Origin: Desulfobulbaceae bacterium
GTDB lineage: Bacteria; Desulfobacterota; Desulfobulbia; Desulfobulbales; Desulfocapsaceae
DNA: 64,000 bases
Direction of reading: 5' to 3'
NCBI GenBank assembly: GCA_024636345.1
Contig: JAGXHG010000004.1
Coordinates: 62,001 to 126,000 of the forward strand
Position 1 is the first letter of the stretch. Every line of letters begins with the position of its first letter. A program made the translations under genes and the position numbers. This document shows positions 63,156 to 64,000 of this stretch, piece by piece. The notes under the pieces were generated by a model, which had not been told where the DNA came from, made no database searches, and worked only from the letters and a program-made list of their open reading frames with translations.

Positions 63156-64000
63156 TTACTCCTGCTCACTTTTAGCATAAGACTGGACAATTGCATTGAC
63201 CAGGTCAGGGATGGTAAATGTTTCCGGCTGCACATCAACAGTCAGACCATTGTCAGTTATGGTCTTGGCCGTAACTGGCCCAATGGCTGCAATCTTCACC
63301 CCGTGCATCAGCCCTTTGAGCTCTTCCTGGCTGGCAGCATCAAGCATGGTGAGGAAATGAGTAACGGTGGAAGAACTGGTAAAGGTAATCATATCAACTT
63401 TTCCACCTTCCAGCTCAGCTCGTAACTCCTCCTTACACCCTTGCGGAGGGACATTCTGGTAAACAGGCGCCACAGTCACCTGAGCACCAGCCCCACGCAG
63501 AGTCTCGGGCAGAAATTCTCGAGCCTTTACCGCTCTCGGGATCAGGATATTGCGTCCCTCAACCCCAAAATCAAGAAGACTCTCTGCCAGCCCCTCAGCT
63601 GTATAGACGGCAGGAATCAGATCAGCGACAATGCCATAGCGCAGTAAGAAGTCGGCAGTTGCCTTCCCCACTGCCGCCACATCCGGCCCTTTCAGGCTGC
63701 GAGCATCGAGCCCTTTCGCATACAAGCGATCAAAAAAGTATTGAACGGCATTGATGGATGAAAAAAGGATCCAGTGATACTCGTTCAGACGCTCCAGCTC
63801 TTCATCGAGCACGGCATACGACTCCAAAGGCTCCACCTGAATGGTTGGGTACTCAAGACAGTCAGCCCCATATCCCTCCAAGGCAGCCACGAGCTCCGAG
63901 GCCTGCTCCCGCGTCCTGGTCACGGCAATCCGTTTCCCGAACAGAGGTCTCTTTTCAAACCAATCGAGGGTATCACGCAGGGCCACAACCTCGCCCACGA
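63156..64000 (-). CDS. hemD: Uroporphyrinogen-III synthase, C-terminal part of a CobA-HemD-type fusion (partial, runs off right edge)
   Basis: At least 281 residues are visible. HemD closes hydroxymethylbilane to uroporphyrinogen III. The visible N-terminus (VVALRDTLDWFEKRPLFGK) is the linker found between the uroporphyrinogen methyltransferase and synthase parts in Desulfobacterota and related phyla, so the apparent Met at 63998 is probably internal. Motifs: RIAVTRTREQASELVAALE (about 22-40), ILFSSINAVQYFFDRLY, FTSSSTVTHFLTMLD and IAAIGPVTAKTI. The methyltransferase half should lie past 64000. Confidence 0.88.
   Translation of the reverse strand, partial: VGEVVALRDTLDWFEKRPLFGKRIAVTRTREQASELVAALEGYGADCLEYPTIQVEPLESYAVLDEELERLNEYHWILFSSINAVQYFFDRLYAKGLDARSLKGPDVAAVGKATADFLLRYGIVADLIPAVYTAEGLAESLLDFGVEGRNILIPRAVKAREFLPETLRGAGAQVTVAPVYQNVPPQGCKEELRAELEGGKVDMITFTSSSTVTHFLTMLDAASQEELKGLMHGVKIAAIGPVTAKTITDNGLTVDVQPETFTIPDLVNAIVQSYAKSEQE

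Overview
The window reads as chromosome of a Gram-negative anaerobe, most likely a Desulfobulbales-type Desulfobacterota. This is an inference from gene content: the C-terminal part of a CobA-HemD-type fusion, a cysteine synthase/CysRS-like fusion, a multiheme cytochrome, a single-subunit molybdopterin enzyme and a lipid A deacylase-like outer-membrane protein. No rRNA, tRNA or CRISPR array was recognised.

Layout. 1-16.9 kb is mostly core: a CPA1-type antiporter (cut by the left edge), a Tim44-like protein, a radical SAM protein with an HI0933-type flavoprotein, an lpxR-like/thioesterase pair, a molybdopterin oxidoreductase with a Trm112-like methyltransferase, an FKBP isomerase, a chemoreceptor, shikimate kinase, ArfB, a SprT/DUF2786 protein, and EF-P with its lysine ligase EpmA. 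17-36 kb is an accessory zone of exported proteins and debris: a tyrosine phosphatase, a propeller protein, small lipoproteins, a FecR/DUF6600 protein with 24-residue repeats, an AI-2E-family permease, an orphan binding protein, a tetraheme peroxidase/TsdA-like cytochrome, a decayed Clp-FtsH fusion, an exported FmdE-like protein and a Kv-type channel. At least four relics of REP-associated tyrosine transposases (RAYT), other transposase scraps and several hairpin repeats lie among them. 36.7-45 kb holds an alcohol dehydrogenase and a partial duplication of a yfcE-mutS unit whose copies bracket two DUF1566 (Lcl) genes. 45-64 kb returns to core: AMIN amidase, DUF721 protein, the CysK-CysRS-like fusion, another DUF1566 protein, GlgX, an SGNH hydrolase, a lipoprotein, PanE, a HAD protein, a Nudix hydrolase, TypA, an XPB-like helicase, two envelope proteins and the HemD part of a CobA-HemD fusion.

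The most notable items are: (1) a 53-codon membrane ORF just after typA with an in-frame TGA in a CxxU context, followed by a hairpin that fits a bacterial SECIS; (2) a tetraheme fusion of a cytochrome c peroxidase with a TsdA-like module, whose export signal is only complete if translation starts at an AUA codon; (3) a cysteine synthase fused to a CysRS-like domain that has lost the HIGH and KMSKS motifs but kept the zinc ligands; (4) the yfcE-mutS duplication, whose mutS relic carries a templated quasipalindrome mutation; (5) a short inverted-repeat family at gene 3' ends that supplies stop codons; (6) intrinsic-terminator-like hairpins immediately upstream of typA and of the helicase gene.
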